Position numbers and translations under genes: made by a program. Below are positions 7,547-15,605 of a DNA stretch of 64,000 nucleotides, piece by piece. The stretch is taken from NCBI RefSeq assembly GCF_006345825.1, contig NZ_VCIX01000079.1:62001-126000 (forward strand), written 5' to 3'. Source of the DNA: Paenibacillus paridis. Lineage in GTDB: Bacteria > Bacillota > Bacilli > Paenibacillales > Paenibacillaceae. Under the pieces are notes generated by a model. It made no database searches, was not told the origin of the DNA, and was given only the letters and a program-made list of their open reading frames with translations. How positions within the stretch are numbered: the first letter of the stretch is position 1; each line of letters begins with the position of its first letter.

Positions 7547-8763
7547 CAGCTGGCACCGCCCTTGCCTCTCGCCAATATGTCTTTGCCATAGCTGCTGCTT
7601 AGGTAGGCTTTCATCGGATCATGCGGCAAGCCCTGCTCTTCGCGAATCGCATGCAGCAATGGTGTAACGTCGAATTCAAAAGCACGGCGAACCGCGTCTT
7701 CAGCGCCAAGTACATCATGGCGATCAGCTGCTTCGTTAACTTCTTCATGGTTGATCAGCAGCGCTTTCGCCAGTTGTGTCTGTACGTTCAAGACGGAACG
7801 CAGCATAGCCGGAATTTTTTGCTCAATATTATGGGATTGGTCAATCATATACGTGATGCTTTCAGCATTTTTACGAACGCCTGCATCCGAATCTCCAGCC
7901 GCGCTCAAAATTTGATAGAAAATCAAGAACAGCTCGTATGGGTTTACCGTGCCGACAATAAGGTCATCATCCGCATATTTGCGGCTGTTAAAATGGAATC
8001 CGCCAAGACGCTTCTCGTCTAGCAAGTAAGCAACGATATGCTCGATGTTCGCGCCAGGCAGATGGTGGCCTGTATCGACAAGCACTTCCGCTTGCGGTCC
8101 GAGCTTTTGTGCGAGATTGTAAGCCATGCCCCAATCGGCAAGATCGGTATGATAGAATGCCGGCTCGAAACATTTGTATTCAATCAGCAAGCGCATGTCA
8201 GGCGTCAAAGCGCTGTACATTTCAGCTAGCGCTTCCTGCATCCAAGCTTTACGCTTGCGGATATGGCCTTGGCCCGGATAGTTCGTACCGTCTGCAAACC
8301 ACAAGCTGAATTCATTCGAGCCCGTTTCCTTCGCAATATCGACGCACTCGAGCAAATGGTTCGTCGCTTTGCGGCGGATCGCTGCATCGGAATTGGTTAC
8401 GCTGCCCAGCATGTAATCCTCGTCCTGGAACAGGTTCGGGTTCACTGCGCCGATGGTAAGCCCAAGACTTTCCGCATGGCTTCTGAGCTTGCCGTAATCT
8501 TCTACCTTGTCCCATGGGATATGAATGGCTACCGAAGGAGCAATCCCCGTCAGCTTATGCACTTGCGCCGCATCCTCAACCTTCTCGAACGGGTTACGAG
8601 GCACGCCTTCCTTCTGGAACACTTTAAAGCGCGTGCCTGAATCCCCGTAGCCCCAAGAAGGCGTCTCAATTTTGAGCGCTTTCAATCTAGCTTTCACTTC
8701 ATCAATATTAATGCCTCTTGCTTTCTGTTGTTCTTCAAAAAACGCGTATGCGCGGTCGGACAT
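7543..8763 (-). CDS. rhaI: L-rhamnose isomerase, RhaI (TIM-barrel) type
   Basis: The 406-residue protein resembles the RhaI isomerases of Gram-positives and Pseudomonas rather than the E. coli RhaA sequence type. Metal and substrate motifs of the xylose-isomerase-like barrel are visible: WFADGTNYPGQGH, LIEYKCFEPAFYHTD (metal-binding Glu), VDTGHHLPGANIE (Asp and His) and GGFHFNSRKYADDD (His and Asp). It converts L-rhamnose to L-rhamnulose. I chose the ATG at 8763 because AAAGGG lies 8 bases upstream. The GTG at 8772 gives no room for a ribosome site. It lies 25 bases after the ASRT-like gene and overlaps rhaB by 4 bases. Confidence 0.9.
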   Translation of the reverse strand: MSDRAYAFFEEQQKARGINIDEVKARLKALKIETPSWGYGDSGTRFKVFQKEGVPRNPFEKVEDAAQVHKLTGIAPSVAIHIPWDKVEDYGKLRSHAESLGLTIGAVNPNLFQDEDYMLGSVTNSDAAIRRKATNHLLECVDIAKETGSNEFSLWFADGTNYPGQGHIRKRKAWMQEALAEMYSALTPDMRLLIEYKCFEPAFYHTDLADWGMAYNLAQKLGPQAEVLVDTGHHLPGANIEHIVAYLLDEKRLGGFHFNSRKYADDDLIVGTVNPYELFLIFYQILSAAGDSDAGVRKNAESITYMIDQSHNIEQKIPAMLRSVLNVQTQLAKALLINHEEVNEAADRHDVLGAEDAVRRAFEFDVTPLLHAIREEQGLPHDPMKAYLSSSYGKDILARGKGGASW

Positions 8764-8788
8764 ATCGAACACCCTTTCACATGTGTGA

Positions 8789-9163
8789 TTATTTTTTCAT
8801 TGGAAAAGCCATCGTAGACATCAGCGTGTTCTCTGCCTGCGTCGAATCGAGGCGGCTATATTGGACGATAATCGGAATATCGCTTTGCACTTCGATGGCG
8901 TAAGGAACGCCAATCGGAATTGGCGTCCCCTCCTTCATCAAGGAGCTGGTGCGAATATGCTTCGTGCGTCTGCCTTTGACAACCACCAGAATATCTTCCA
9001 GCGGCTCGCGATCCTCAAAAAAAATCGTAAAACGGATAAGTGCGTCTTCCGAGGAACAGTTCAGTACGCATACCGATTCATGGCTGGTGAGAGCTCCCGT
9101 GCTATCCGGCGGAATAAAGCCATCCGGAATGAACCAATGCTTTTCTCCTCGCGCTTGAAACAT
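8789..9163 (-). CDS. ASRT-like (sensory rhodopsin transducer family) small protein in the rhamnose operon
   Basis: The 124-residue soluble protein has no signal peptide or membrane segment. Its text follows the family of the Anabaena sensory rhodopsin transducer: GEKHWFIPDGFIPPDSTGA at the start, SHESVCVLNCSSEDALI, FFEDREPLEDI, a basic GRRTKHIRT strand, and SDIPIIVQYSRLDSTQAE near the end. In Anabaena the homologue is a small tetrameric beta-rich protein that binds a retinal photoreceptor and DNA. Bacterial relatives without rhodopsin have been proposed to bind small carbohydrate-related ligands. Here it sits between rhaEW and rhaI with gaps of 15 and 25 bases, so it is certainly co-transcribed. 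No rhodopsin is encoded nearby. A role as sugar-binding accessory, mutarotase substitute or regulator is inference. Confidence 0.75.
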   Translation of the reverse strand: MFQARGEKHWFIPDGFIPPDSTGALTSHESVCVLNCSSEDALIRFTIFFEDREPLEDILVVVKGRRTKHIRTSSLMKEGTPIPIGVPYAIEVQSDIPIIVQYSRLDSTQAENTLMSTMAFPMKK

Positions 9164-9178
9164 ATCGCTATCAGCCTC

Positions 9179-11248
9179 CTAACGCGTGAACGCAGCAGGT
9201 ACGCCGCCGTCAATGGTCAGCATGCAGCCTGTTGTTTTGTCCGCTTTCGAGGATGCGAAGAATGCAATGCCTTCTGCAATGTCACGCGGATAAATGTTAA
9301 CGAGCAGCGTCGTACGTTTGCGGTAGTATTCTTCAAGCTGATCCGGCTCAATGCCGTAAGCCGCCGCACGCTCATTGCGCCAGCTGCCGTTCCAGATCGC
9401 CGAGCCCTGCAAGATCGCATCCGGCAAAATCGTATTCACGCGAATACCGAATTCGCCGCCTTCTGCTGCGATACAACGTGCCAAGTGAGCTTCAAGCGCT
9501 TTAGCCGCGCTGTATGCGGAAGCATTTTTGCCTGCATATACGGAGTTTTTCGAGCCGATAAATACCATATTGCCGCCAATGCTTTGCTGTTTCATCAATT
9601 TGAACGCTTCACGTGCAACCAGGAAGTAGCCTGTGCCAAGCACGTTCATGTTCAAGTTCCACTCTTTCAGGGAAGTTTCGTCAAACGGGCTCGATGTCGC
9701 AAGACCCGCGTTGTTGACAATAATGTCCACGCCGCCGTAAGCAAGCGCCGTTTCAGCGTAAGCCGCCGTAACCTGCTCTTCGCTGGTTACATCCATTTTC
9801 ACTGCTGTCGCGCGGTGATCGCCGTATTTCTCGTTGATTTCGGCAGCAACCTTTTGCGCGCCTTCGAGATTCAGGTCAGCAAGCACGACATGCGCGCCTT
9901 CGGATACGAGGCGGCGAGCCGTTTCGCTTCCGATTCCGCCTGCGCCGCCCGTAATAAAGGCAACCTTGCGGGAGAATTCCGTTTCAGCCGGAGCAAGCGA
10001 CAATTTGTAAAGCTCAAGCGGCCAGTATTCTACGTTGTACGATTCGTTCTCGCTCAGCGATACGAAATCGCCTAGCGCCGTTGCGCCGCGCATAACCGCG
10101 ATCGCACGGTGGTAAAGCGCGCCGCTAACTTGCGCCATTGCCCAGCTTTTCCCTGTATTGATCATGCCGATTCCCGGAATCAAAATCACGCGCGGCGCTG
10201 CTTCAAACATGACGTCGCCTTCGTTTTTGTTCCGCTCGAAGTAGGCTTTATATTGCTCTTTATAAGCTGCGATGCCCTCAGACAATTTCGCTTTCAAGCC
10301 ATCGATATCCTCTGCGTTCGGCGTCCAGTCAATAAATAATGGAACAACCTTCGTGTGAACCAGGTGATCCGGGCAAGCTGCGCCAACCTGCGACAATTGC
10401 GGGGAATCTTGGCCGCTAACGAATGCAAGCACATCAGCCTCGTCATCAAACGTCAAAATCATTTTCTTCGCATCGCTAACCGCACCGCGTATCGTTGGCA
10501 TGACTTGTGCGGCAACGCTTCTGCGAGCATCGGCATCAAGCACTTCGTATTTCACGCCGCCAAAGAGCGACGCCTCGTCAAAGCGGGATTCGATGAACGC
10601 TTCCGCTTCGGAAATGATTTTGATCGTTTGCGCGTAGCACTCTTCGCTTGTTTCGCCCCATGTGACAAGGCCATGCTTTTCCATAAGCACAAGCTCGGCA
10701 TTCGGGTTCGCAAGAACGCCTTCCGCGATCATTTTAGATAGGTTAAAACCAGGACGAACATAAGGAACCCATACGAAGCGGTCGCCGAAAATTTCTTTCG
10801 CAAGCGCCTTGCCGTTATCCGCGCAGCACAGGCTGATGATAGAATCCGGGTGAGTATGGTCCACGTGTTTAAATGGAAGGAAAGCATGCAGCAGCGTTTC
10901 AATGGACGCGCGCGGGTGCTTCGAATCGATCATGCAGTTGACGAGGTAAGCAACCATCTCCTCATCTGGCATTTCAGAGCGCTCGAACAACGGACGGATA
11001 TCATCCATACGAAGTCCTGTGAAGTTGCCTGCTTTCATCGATGCAAGATCAGAGCCGCTGCCTTTCACGTACATCACTTCGACGTCACGGCCGCGGAAGT
11101 CCTTTACCGTTGTTTTGCTGGATGTATTGCCGCCGCCGTAATTGCAAACCCGGCGATCTGCGCCGATGATGTTGGAACGGTAGACAAGCTCGGCTAGTCC
11201 GCTCTCAAGCTGTGATGCTTTTTCGTTTTCCCATAAACTCTGTACCAT
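9179..11248 (-). CDS. rhaEW: Bifunctional rhamnulose-1-phosphate aldolase / lactaldehyde dehydrogenase
   Basis: The ATG at 11248 (CGGAGG 8 bases upstream) gives 689 residues, the size of Bacillus YuxG/RhaEW. The longer open frame to 11329 has no ribosome site. The first half (about 1-400) is a class II aldolase with the zinc histidines in HTHPDSIISLCC and the EKHGLVTWG segment. The second half (about 425-689) is a short-chain dehydrogenase with the NAD loop GGAGGIGSETARR, NNAG and the catalytic YSAAKA. It should split L-rhamnulose 1-phosphate to dihydroxyacetone phosphate and L-lactaldehyde and oxidise the latter to L-lactate. It is the first gene of the operon, and the lactate can feed lutABC next door. 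Confidence 0.93.
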   Translation of the reverse strand: MVQSLWENEKASQLESGLAELVYRSNIIGADRRVCNYGGGNTSSKTTVKDFRGRDVEVMYVKGSGSDLASMKAGNFTGLRMDDIRPLFERSEMPDEEMVAYLVNCMIDSKHPRASIETLLHAFLPFKHVDHTHPDSIISLCCADNGKALAKEIFGDRFVWVPYVRPGFNLSKMIAEGVLANPNAELVLMEKHGLVTWGETSEECYAQTIKIISEAEAFIESRFDEASLFGGVKYEVLDADARRSVAAQVMPTIRGAVSDAKKMILTFDDEADVLAFVSGQDSPQLSQVGAACPDHLVHTKVVPLFIDWTPNAEDIDGLKAKLSEGIAAYKEQYKAYFERNKNEGDVMFEAAPRVILIPGIGMINTGKSWAMAQVSGALYHRAIAVMRGATALGDFVSLSENESYNVEYWPLELYKLSLAPAETEFSRKVAFITGGAGGIGSETARRLVSEGAHVVLADLNLEGAQKVAAEINEKYGDHRATAVKMDVTSEEQVTAAYAETALAYGGVDIIVNNAGLATSSPFDETSLKEWNLNMNVLGTGYFLVAREAFKLMKQQSIGGNMVFIGSKNSVYAGKNASAYSAAKALEAHLARCIAAEGGEFGIRVNTILPDAILQGSAIWNGSWRNERAAAYGIEPDQLEEYYRKRTTLLVNIYPRDIAEGIAFFASSKADKTTGCMLTIDGGVPAAFTR

Positions 11249-11275
11249 GGATATACCTCCGAATGATGTTTTGGA

Positions 11276-11315
11276 TTTGTTTGAATTGATCATATCATAT
11301 TTGTTTTTGTTTGAA
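11276..11315 (-). promoter_or_regulatory. rhaEW promoter region with spaced direct repeats
   Basis: Two identical TTCAAACAAA decamers (minus strand; 11306-11315 and 11276-11285) lie exactly 30 bases apart, about three helical turns, so on the same DNA face. Between them sit two overlapping TATGAT -10 candidates (11294-11299 and 11289-11294) with poor -35 matches. DeoR-family repressors commonly use such spaced repeats, so RhaR binding is a reasonable inference. Confidence 0.5.
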
Positions 11316-11527
11316 TATAAAAATTTCAAAGAAAAACGGAAATATATATAAAGGTCTACGGGCTATTCCAACCCATTCAAACAGACTAAAACTTAAATCC
11401 GACGATAACCACATTTATCTGCATATAATGAATAAGCCTTTGAGCTTTATCCTAGCAAATACTGAATCTACTTATCCGTTTTATCTTAGAATTCATTGAA
11501 CCTGACTATCAGTTTTAACTCTGCATC

Positions 11528-11686
11528 CATTTAATCGGCCTATCCTGCACAATCGCAGCAGCTTTGCTATCCCCGCCTCTTTTTTCGCACCTATCCTGTA
11601 CATACGCAGGAGAATCCCCGATTCTTATAGCCAATGAGTCAAAACATCCGTTCTACGTTGTACGATCTACAGGATAGGCACTCCTC
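11528..11686. repeat. Short dispersed repeat motifs in the rhaEW upstream gap
   Basis: The gap from about 11330 to 11860 has no believable gene. It holds two direct copies of CCTATCCTGYACAWWCGCAG (around 11538 and 11590) and an inverted copy CTACAGGATAGG (around 11670). This looks like an intergenic repeat remnant. I see no riboswitch fold or cre site in the gap. Confidence 0.45.
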
Positions 11687-11859
11687 ATCATCATAATAGG
11701 GGCTGCATAATACAAAACTACATTATAGTGAAGCCGCCTACGTTAGTCTTAGCTTGACATACCATCGAGGCGCCAAAAACAAAACAAACAAAGAAAGAAG
11801 CCCAGCATTTCAAATGTGTTAACATAACAAGCTTAAAAAACACGCACGCCGGTACGCCA

Positions 11860-11899
11860 AAAAGTCCTCCTTCCCTGCTTAAAGCAGAATCAAGAGGAC
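11860..11899 (-). terminator. Terminator after the ArsR-type gene
   Basis: On the minus strand an interrupted stem (GTCCTCTT pairs with AAGGAGGAC, with an inner CTGCTT/AAGCAG helix) is followed by TTTTT. It starts 16 bases after the stop of the gene ending at 11915. Confidence 0.75.
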
Positions 11900-11914
11900 G
11901 ATAGAGGTTCGTTA

Positions 11915-12820
11915 TTATAAGCAGCGCAGCGTCACTTCAATATCCTGATTATAGTTGCCGAAGCCTTTGCCAAACAAGGTAACGCCGCCGCAGTTTTTGG
12001 CCGTAGCGCTGCTCGAAATACGAAACAAAATCTCCTTGTCATAGGCCAGCATAAGCTGGTCAATTGTGACGTCCGACACTTGAATGCCATCAATAAATGA
12101 CCCTTGCCGATTGACTCTGATGGTCTTAATGAGGCCGTGTTGAATATTTTTGTGCCACCATTCGGGTGTGTACAAACCGCGCGTGCTGCCAAAGTCGCCT
12201 GGATACGTCCATGTTCCTATCCCGACGCCATTTATCGTAAATGTGATATCCGATGGCAAATGGTTGACGGTGCAGGGCGTTTCCGAGCAAATCTCCATCG
12301 CGATTTCCAAAGATTCCGGGCGCTCGTTATTTACCATATAGTTTGGAATACGGTATTCTACGAAACCCGAGCCAAACCATAATACTTTGGCATTCACATG
12401 CTCGGGATCGGCAAAATAACGCGGATCATCGCACATGCCAATCATCTGCGAATCGGAGGCCAGCCCACAGGTCGGTTTGATCTGATAGGAAGAATAATGC
12501 CCGACTGGCAGCGATACGGCATAGCGCTTCGTTTCATCCGCGACTGCTGCCGTTTTAAATAGAAGCATCGCTTGCGTAATTTGCAAATGGCATATCTTTT
12601 GCATCCCGCGTTTGCCCGGCACGCTTTCGCAGCGCACAATGCCCGCGCCTTCCATCATATGAATATGCCTTGTAACAATAGGAGACTTTATAGCTAGCGC
12701 CTCGGACAAGCTTTTTATATTCATCGGCTGCACACTGAGCAGCTCAATCATTTTCACTCTTGTTTCGGATGAAAAGCATTCCAAAAATTTCATATTGCGA
12801 CTGCTTACTTCGACTTCCAT
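11915..12820 (-). CDS. ArsR-type winged-helix regulator with large C-terminal domain
   Basis: The product has 301 residues from the ATG at 12820, which has AAAGGGG 9 bases upstream; the open frame to 12853 lacks one. Residues 5-85 form an ArsR-like winged helix (SSETRVKMIELLSVQPMNIKSLSEALAIKS, then TRHIHMMEGAGIV). The remaining 215 residues are a beta-rich domain of a type seen in a group of predicted regulators (COG4189-like), with CDDPRYFADPEHVNAKVLWFGSGFVEYRIPN. I do not know its ligand. The gene is divergent from an alcohol dehydrogenase/aldo-keto reductase pair, and its own promoter has an inverted repeat in the spacer. It is therefore probably autoregulated and controls both directions. 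Confidence 0.7.
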   Translation of the reverse strand: MEVEVSSRNMKFLECFSSETRVKMIELLSVQPMNIKSLSEALAIKSPIVTRHIHMMEGAGIVRCESVPGKRGMQKICHLQITQAMLLFKTAAVADETKRYAVSLPVGHYSSYQIKPTCGLASDSQMIGMCDDPRYFADPEHVNAKVLWFGSGFVEYRIPNYMVNNERPESLEIAMEICSETPCTVNHLPSDITFTINGVGIGTWTYPGDFGSTRGLYTPEWWHKNIQHGLIKTIRVNRQGSFIDGIQVSDVTIDQLMLAYDKEILFRISSSATAKNCGGVTLFGKGFGNYNQDIEVTLRCL

Positions 12821-12855
12821 TACCGTTTCCCCTTTGCTCAAACTGACTGCCACTC

Positions 12856-12884
12856 ATTATATAACTAAAAAGTTATCCTTTCAA
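12856..12884 (-). promoter_or_regulatory. Promoter of the ArsR-type gene with internal operator
   Basis: On the minus strand TTGAAA (12879-12884) and TATAAT (12856-12861) are separated by 17 bases. The spacer holds the perfect inverted repeat ATAACT-TTTT-AGTTAT (12861-12876). A regulator bound there would block RNA polymerase, which suggests autorepression. Confidence 0.7.
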
Positions 12885-12902
12885 TCCTTACTTGAGGTAA
12901 AC

Positions 12903-12985
12903 TTGACTTTCCCGACCGTTTTAACTAAAATAAACCGCGTATACATAACTTAAAATGTATTTAGTTACTTTAAAAGTTACCTAAA
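12903..12985 (+). promoter_or_regulatory. Promoter and operator half-sites for the dehydrogenase/reductase pair
   Basis: TTGACT (12903-12908), a 17-base spacer and TAAAAT (12926-12931) make a good promoter. Downstream, between about 12945 and 12981, are AACTTAAAA, TTAGTTAC and AAAAGTTAC, half-sites like the dyad at 12861-12876. This position would suit repression by the divergent ArsR-type regulator. Confidence 0.55.
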
Positions 12986-13005
12986 TATCAAACAGGAGGT
13001 TCACT

Positions 13006-14172
13006 ATGAACTCATTTCAATTCGTAAACCCGACTCATATCGTTTTTGGTGAAGGAACGGCCAGCCAAGTGGGCAAATTAACTTCAAAATATGGAAAAAC
13101 CGTTTTGCTGGTTTATGGCTCAGGCAGCGTAAAGAAAACAGGTTTGTACGATAAAACCGTTAGCCTTCTTCAAGAAGCTGGCATTACGGTACATGAGCTT
13201 CCCAATATTGAACCAAACCCGCGTCTATCGACAGTAAATAAAGGCATTGCCATCTGCCGAGAACAAGGAGTAGATTTTATTCTTGCCGTAGGCGGAGGCA
13301 GCGTCATTGATGCTTCCAAAGCGATTGCTGCAGGCGTTCCCTACGAGGGCGATGTTTGGGATTTCTTCACTGGCAAAGCGGTCATTCAAGAGGCGCTTCC
13401 GATTGGAACGATTTTGACGCTTGCGGCTACAGGCTCCGAGATGAACGGTTCCTCCGTTGTGACAAATTGGGAAGAGAATCTCAAACGTGCTTTTGGCAGC
13501 CCGCACACGTATCCAAAGTTTTCCATTCTCGATCCAACGCTTACTTATACCGTGCCCCGCAATCATACCGTCAATGGTGCCGTAGACATTATGTCTCATG
13601 TGTTTGAGCAGTATTTCAGCTTAACAGAAAACACTCCGCTCCAGGAGCGCTTCTGTGAATCGATTTTGCAAACGGTTATTGAAAATGTTGAACTCGCGCT
13701 TGAAAATCCTGAGGACGCAGCCGCTCGCGCCAACCTCATGTGGTCCGGAACGATGGCTTTGAACGGCGGCATGATCAGCGTAGGCATGGCTAACGATTGG
13801 GCATCGCATGGCATTGAGCATGAAGTGAGTGCCATCTATGATATCCCGCATGGCGCAGGCCTTGCTGTTATTTTTCCAAACTGGATGAAATACGTGCATG
13901 AAGAGCGGATTGACCGTTTCGTACAATACGCTACCCGTGTTTGGAACGTAAATCCCGAAGGTAAATCCGACAAAGAAGTAGCTCTTGAAGGCATTCAAGC
14001 TACCCGTGACTTTTTCACGCGAATTGGCGCCGAATCCCGTCTCGCTGATTTCGAGATTGGCAGCGATAAGCTGGACCGTATGGCCGAGGAAGCAGTACGC
14101 TACGGGGCGATTGGTTCTTTCAAGCGTCTAGAAAAACAAGATGTTAAAGCCATTTTGGAATTGTCACTTTAA
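13006..14172 (+). CDS. Iron-containing alcohol dehydrogenase (butanol-dehydrogenase/YugJ-like)
   Basis: The 388-residue, cytoplasmic NAD(P)-dependent group III alcohol dehydrogenase carries the nucleotide loop LAVGGGSVIDASKAIA. Metal ligands are seen in GAVDIMSHVFEQYF (Asp and His) and in GIEHEVSAIYDIPHGAGLAV (two His). Length and motifs match the butanol dehydrogenase (YugJ/YugK) branch. AGGAGG stands 8 bases before the ATG. It is followed after 25 bases by an aldo/keto reductase, so the pair probably detoxifies or reduces reactive aldehydes. Because the fucose operon in this window lacks a lactaldehyde reductase, this enzyme is a possible candidate. That is inference only. Confidence 0.88.
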   Translation: MNSFQFVNPTHIVFGEGTASQVGKLTSKYGKTVLLVYGSGSVKKTGLYDKTVSLLQEAGITVHELPNIEPNPRLSTVNKGIAICREQGVDFILAVGGGSVIDASKAIAAGVPYEGDVWDFFTGKAVIQEALPIGTILTLAATGSEMNGSSVVTNWEENLKRAFGSPHTYPKFSILDPTLTYTVPRNHTVNGAVDIMSHVFEQYFSLTENTPLQERFCESILQTVIENVELALENPEDAAARANLMWSGTMALNGGMISVGMANDWASHGIEHEVSAIYDIPHGAGLAVIFPNWMKYVHEERIDRFVQYATRVWNVNPEGKSDKEVALEGIQATRDFFTRIGAESRLADFEIGSDKLDRMAEEAVRYGAIGSFKRLEKQDVKAILELSL

Positions 14173-14197
14173 TAAATAAAAGCGGAGGTATAAATCA

Positions 14198-15025
14198 ATG
14201 ACAATAGCTCGTACGGAATCTACGACGTTAAGCAATGGGGTTAAGATGCCTTGGCTCGGCCTTGGCGTATGGAAAGTCAAGGATGACGGTGAAGCGGAAA
14301 GAACGGTAACCTCAGCAATCGAGGCAGGCTACAGAAGCATCGATACGGCAGCCGCTTACAATAATGAAACAGGTGTAGGCGCCGGCATTCGCAATAGCGG
14401 CATCGCTCGCGATGAAATTTTTGTCACCACTAAAATTTGGAACGCACATCAAGGTTACGAGTCGACGCTGACTGCCTTCGAGGACAGCCGCCGCAAGCTC
14501 GGTATTGATGTGGTTGACCTATTACTTATTCACTGGCCAGTGAAAGACAAATACACCGAAACATGGCGTGCGATGGAGAAACTATACCGTGACGGCTACG
14601 TCCGTGCTATCGGGGTAAGCAACTTCCAAATTCATCATCTCCGGGATGTGATTGAATCTGGGGAGTTCGTCCCTATGGTCAACCAAGTTGAATATCATCC
14701 CCTACTCACGCAAAACGAGCTTCATTCCTTCGCCAAAAGCAGAAATATTCAGCTAATGGCTTGGAGCCCGCTTATGCAGGGCAATCTCGATCATGCTATT
14801 CTAGCCGACATTGGCGCCAAATACGGCAAAACGCCTGCACAGGTTGTTCTCCGCTGGGATCTTCAGAACGAAGTCATTACGATTCCAAAATCAGTTACTC
14901 CTGCACGCCAGCAGGAAAACGCTGATATTTTCGACTTCTCGCTCACGCCTGAGGAAGTGGCTCAAATCAGTGCGCTTAATCGCGATCAACGCTTTGGCCC
15001 GGACCCGGACAACTTTAATTTCTAG
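14198..15025 (+). CDS. Aldo/keto reductase (YvgN/YtbE-like)
   Basis: The 275-residue AKR-family barrel has the catalytic set Asp and Tyr in YRSIDTAAAYNNE, Lys in VTTKIWN and His in LLIHWPV. It also has the family signature VRAIGVSNFQIHHL and the NADPH-binding tail IPKSVTPARQQENADIFDF. It reduces small aldehydes such as methylglyoxal in Bacillus relatives. GCGGAGG precedes the ATG. Co-transcription with the upstream alcohol dehydrogenase is likely (25-base gap), and a strong terminator follows. Confidence 0.9.
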   Translation: MTIARTESTTLSNGVKMPWLGLGVWKVKDDGEAERTVTSAIEAGYRSIDTAAAYNNETGVGAGIRNSGIARDEIFVTTKIWNAHQGYESTLTAFEDSRRKLGIDVVDLLLIHWPVKDKYTETWRAMEKLYRDGYVRAIGVSNFQIHHLRDVIESGEFVPMVNQVEYHPLLTQNELHSFAKSRNIQLMAWSPLMQGNLDHAILADIGAKYGKTPAQVVLRWDLQNEVITIPKSVTPARQQENADIFDFSLTPEEVAQISALNRDQRFGPDPDNFNF

Positions 15026-15048
15026 TTTACAAAATAGATCGTCATAAA

Positions 15049-15094
15049 CGGCTGGTTAACGCATGGAATCCATGTGTTAGCCGGCCGTTTTTTT
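15049..15094 (+). terminator. Rho-independent terminator after the aldo/keto reductase
   Basis: An 18-base stem (CGGCTGGTTAACGCATGG with its near-complement ending GCCGGCCG) is followed by seven T. Confidence 0.92.
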
Positions 15095-15182
15095 GAAGGA
15101 TGACAAATTCCCACGTTGGTTCGCTGCGTTTCTCCTGAACAATGGACTCTTTTCGCCTCCCATTATTAGGTTTCGATAATCA

Positions 15183-15380
15183 ATAGATCTATTTTTTAGA
15201 TCTATTTTCCACTTTCCCCCTGATTTCAGCGGAATAGGTCTATTTTTTAGATCTATTTCTCCTCAAAACCTTATTTTGAGGTCCATTTCCATTAAAAAAA
15301 CTATAATAGATCTATTTTTTAGACCTATTTATACTATTTATTAGGCTTTCAATAATTTAAGTCTATTTTTTAGATCTATT
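15183..15380. repeat. Four copies of an AGATCTA/TAGATCT dyad in an AT-rich gap
   Basis: Copies of ATAGATCTATTTTTTAGAYC (with a TATTT tail) lie near 15183, 15233, 15305 and 15358. Each forms an inverted repeat AGATCTA-TTTTT-TAGATCT. The same element, with an ACTTTTT centre, makes up the tandem array at 55994-56715. The gap of about 350 bases has no coding frame. Confidence 0.8.
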
Positions 15381-15443
15381 TTTCTCCAATAAACTTTGCA
15401 GCCTAGAATCAGAGGTAAACGCCCCCATCCACTGCACCAAATC

Positions 15444-15487
15444 AAAAAAACTGTCTCCAAGGCGCATCGCCTTGAAGCCAGTTTTTT
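15444..15487 (-). terminator. Terminator after the glycerol-1-phosphate dehydrogenase gene
   Basis: Outer arms AAAAAACTG/CAGTTTTTT and inner arms CAAGGCG/CGCCTTG form a two-part stem with T-runs on both strands. It probably ends the long minus-strand transcript and may also work in the plus direction. Confidence 0.8.
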
Positions 15488-15605
15488 GTCACTTACTTGA
15501 ATCGGCGTTGTTTTCCAGCATCGTTACACTCAGCATCACTGCTGCCACGCAGTATATCGCTCTAGCGAGTATGCAACGGCTGCGCAACATTACGCTGATT
15601 GCTCT

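Noticed and set aside
8861-10075. 404-residue plus-strand open frame opposite the ASRT-like and rhaEW genes
   Set aside because: It is antisense to clear genes, has an abnormal composition rich in Arg, Cys and His, no ribosome site and no recognisable domain; it is a by-product of codon bias on the other strand.
11330-11859. Riboswitch or small gene upstream of rhaEW
   Set aside because: No conserved aptamer core, terminator/antiterminator pair or ribosome site was visible; the 62-residue frame at 11311-11499 has low-complexity content and no start signal.
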